Shown piece by piece: positions 7,414-8,222 of a DNA stretch of 8,222 nucleotides (its first letter is position 1; each line of letters begins with the position of its first letter). Made by a program: the position numbers and the translations under genes. The notes under the pieces are model-generated. The model saw only the letters and a program-made list of their open reading frames with translations, had not been told where the DNA came from and ran no database searches. Location: positions 1-8,222 of the forward strand of contig JAPHSB010000115.1 of NCBI GenBank assembly GCA_026193295.1, read 5' to 3'. The stretch is from Lysobacterales bacterium (GTDB taxonomy: Bacteria > Pseudomonadota > Gammaproteobacteria > Xanthomonadales > SZUA-36).

Positions 7414-7518
7414 GTGCTTCGATGATTGGATGGACGAACCGCCGGCTACCTCTTGGAGGGGCGCCTGTCCGGAACCGTCTGCTCTGTGCAATTGGCTGAG
7501 TAAATCTTCCTCGTATGA

Positions 7519-7547
7519 ATCATATGAAAAAAATACTTCGAATGCAA
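7519..7547 (-). promoter_or_regulatory. Sigma70-type promoter of the receptor gene
   Basis: On the minus strand TTGCAT (7547-7542) is followed after exactly 17 nt by TATGAT (7524-7519), a five-of-six match to the -10 consensus. The -35 is weaker (TTG plus mismatches), but the region upstream of it is rich in A and T, which may help. Transcription would begin near 7512, leaving a leader of about 113 nt before the receptor ATG. The spacer contains a TTCGAA-centred element that also occurs, inverted, about 99 nt upstream, so an operator overlapping the promoter is possible. Confidence 0.65.
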
Positions 7548-7642
7548 TATGAAATGACTTGGTTTGAATTTAAGACTCAAAAAATAGTAAATAACTAATT
7601 AAAACAGATGCTTGAATTTTGACGTGCCGTGAAATTCGAAGT
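7535..7642. repeat. Widely spaced 9-bp inverted repeat around TTCGAA
   Basis: ACTTCGAAT at 7535-7543 and its exact reverse complement ATTCGAAGT at 7634-7642 lie 99 nt apart. Each is centred on the palindrome TTCGAA. A 7-nt inverted match also flanks them (ATGCAAT at 7542-7548, ATTGCAT at 7649-7655). One copy sits between the -35 and -10 of the predicted receptor promoter. This could be a pair of regulator sites; in A+T-rich DNA a chance match cannot be excluded. Confidence 0.4.
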
Positions 7643-7656
7643 CAACGAATTGCATG

Positions 7657-7676
7657 AAAAAGTGACAGAAATCACT
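7657..7676 (-). terminator. Weak terminator candidate overlapping the hydrolase stop codon
   Basis: The minus strand forms a 5-bp stem (AGTGA at 7676-7672, TCACT at 7665-7661) around a 6-nt loop, and runs into five T (7661-7657). The stem is short, with only two G-C pairs, and includes the hydrolase TGA stop. It could terminate weakly, or the hydrolase transcript may run on toward the receptor. Confidence 0.35.
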
Positions 7677-8222
7677 CTGACAACTGTCTGAAAAGCGCCG
7701 CGTCGCGGTTTATGGCCTGCTTGAAGTCCGCGCCCTCGAACAGATGTTCCGCGGACGGGTACACGTAGAAGGTCACGGGATGGCCGGTCCCGGCCAGTTT
7801 CCCGGCCGCGATCTCGGACCAGGCAAACGGAACGGCCGGGTCGCCGGTCGCGTGGTGGATGTTCAGCGGTGTTTTCAGTTCGCCGAGGAATGCTGCGGGG
7901 TCGGCCCAGGCCGGGTCGAAATCGAAGGGCAGGGCGGCTATCTCGGTGGTCAGCGAATCCAGGTAATCTGTGCCGCCCGCACCGTCCTTGCCCGCGCGGT
8001 TGGCGTAGTTATTTGCCTTGTCCCAAAGGCCGGCCGACGAGGACGACCAGATGCTGGCGCCGCGTACCTCGTCTCCGAGGGCCAACAGGGCGCGCAGGGT
8101 CACATTGCCACCCATCGAGTGGCCCCACATGAAGACGCGCGAGCTGTCCGCATTGGGCAGCGACCCCAGGGCCCGGAACGCGGCGATCGCGTCACGCGTG
8201 TACCAGTAGGATTCGAGCAATC
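7672..8222 (-). CDS. Alpha/beta hydrolase, S9-peptidase/dienelactone-hydrolase type (N-terminus outside window)
   Basis: The open frame continues through the right edge, so only the C-terminal 183 or so codons are seen. The TTG at 8218-8220 is not a credible start, because an alpha/beta hydrolase needs its first strands before this point. Counting from that TTG codon, the nucleophile elbow GHSMGG is at 33-38 (Ser35), the acid lies in HATGDPAVPF (Asp127), and the catalytic His in YPSAEHLF (His159), so the Ser-Asp-His triad is complete. The segment before the elbow (TRDAIAAFRALGSLPNADSS) is typical of prolyl-oligopeptidase-like and dienelactone-hydrolase-like enzymes, which cleave peptides or esters. 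The exact substrate is unknown. Whether the missing N-terminus carries a signal peptide cannot be seen. It lies upstream of the receptor on the same strand, 273 nt away, with its own weak terminator candidate, so it is probably a separate transcription unit. Confidence 0.88.
   Translation of the reverse strand, partial: LLESYWYTRDAIAAFRALGSLPNADSSRVFMWGHSMGGNVTLRALLALGDEVRGASIWSSSSAGLWDKANNYANRAGKDGAGGTDYLDSLTTEIAALPFDFDPAWADPAAFLGELKTPLNIHHATGDPAVPFAWSEIAAGKLAGTGHPVTFYVYPSAEHLFEGADFKQAINRDAALFRQLSE

Larger units (their letters stand above)
7499..7671. other. A+T-rich intergenic region
   Basis: About 170 nt of clearly A+T-rich sequence between the hydrolase stop and the receptor leader, in sharp contrast with the G+C-rich genes around it. 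It holds the receptor promoter, the TTCGAA inverted repeat and a weak terminator-like hairpin after the hydrolase. I see no supported gene in it. Low G+C here is normal for a regulatory region, and there are no mobile-element traces such as terminal repeats or a transposase remnant. Confidence 0.7.

Noticed and set aside
7399..7491. In-frame TTG start at 7491 adding 31 residues to the receptor
   Set aside because: It would bury the signal peptide inside the protein. The ATG at 7398 has a Shine-Dalgarno and gives a normal export signal.
7599..7655. Minus-strand 18-codon frame starting MQFVDFEFHG upstream of the receptor promoter
   Set aside because: It has no ribosome site, is very short, and lies in A+T-rich DNA before the predicted transcription start. 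There is no tyrosine in it, so it is not a likely acceptor peptide for the sulfotransferase.

Overview
The window is high-GC DNA from a Gram-negative bacterium, most likely a gammaproteobacterium. This is inferred from an outer-membrane TonB-dependent receptor with an EEVIVTATKR TonB box, from a TolB-like/TPR membrane protein with the N-terminus MSIVQELKRRNVFRVAIAY, and from strong G/C preference at third codon positions. Environmental gammaproteobacteria commonly carry this combination, but genus or family cannot be assigned from the sequence alone. I see no tRNA, rRNA, CRISPR array, integrase, transposase or phage gene.

Layout. A short plus-strand gene end (2-202) converges on a minus-strand series that fills the rest of the window. 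In transcription order (right to left) the minus strand carries: the 3' part of an alpha/beta hydrolase (7672-8222, cut by the window edge); an A+T-rich intergenic stretch (about 7499-7671) with a good sigma70-type promoter and a spaced inverted repeat; an 846-residue TonB-dependent receptor (4858-7398); two back-to-back RNA hairpins, the second a textbook intrinsic terminator; a 628-residue TPR-sulfotransferase (2865-4751); a 204-residue protein resembling tubby/LURP-one-type beta folds (2235-2849), only 15 nt behind the sulfotransferase; and, after a 112-nt gap, a 609-residue membrane-anchored TolB-like/TPR protein (293-2122).

How the genes may work together. The receptor should bring a ligand across the outer membrane using TonB energy. 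The sulfotransferase has the PAPS-binding motifs plus Glu and Lys residues at positions that match the catalytic residues of tyrosylprotein sulfotransferases, fused to eight TPR units in exact 34-residue register. It could sulfate a peptide, protein, glycan or small molecule. The beta-fold protein is very probably co-expressed with it. The terminator between receptor and sulfotransferase suggests that the downstream genes are expressed at lower level by read-through. The substrate is unknown, and no obvious small peptide partner is encoded here.

The most noteworthy part is the receptor / double hairpin / TPR-sulfotransferase / beta-fold block. Nothing else in the window looks like a defence system, mobile element or biosynthetic cluster.
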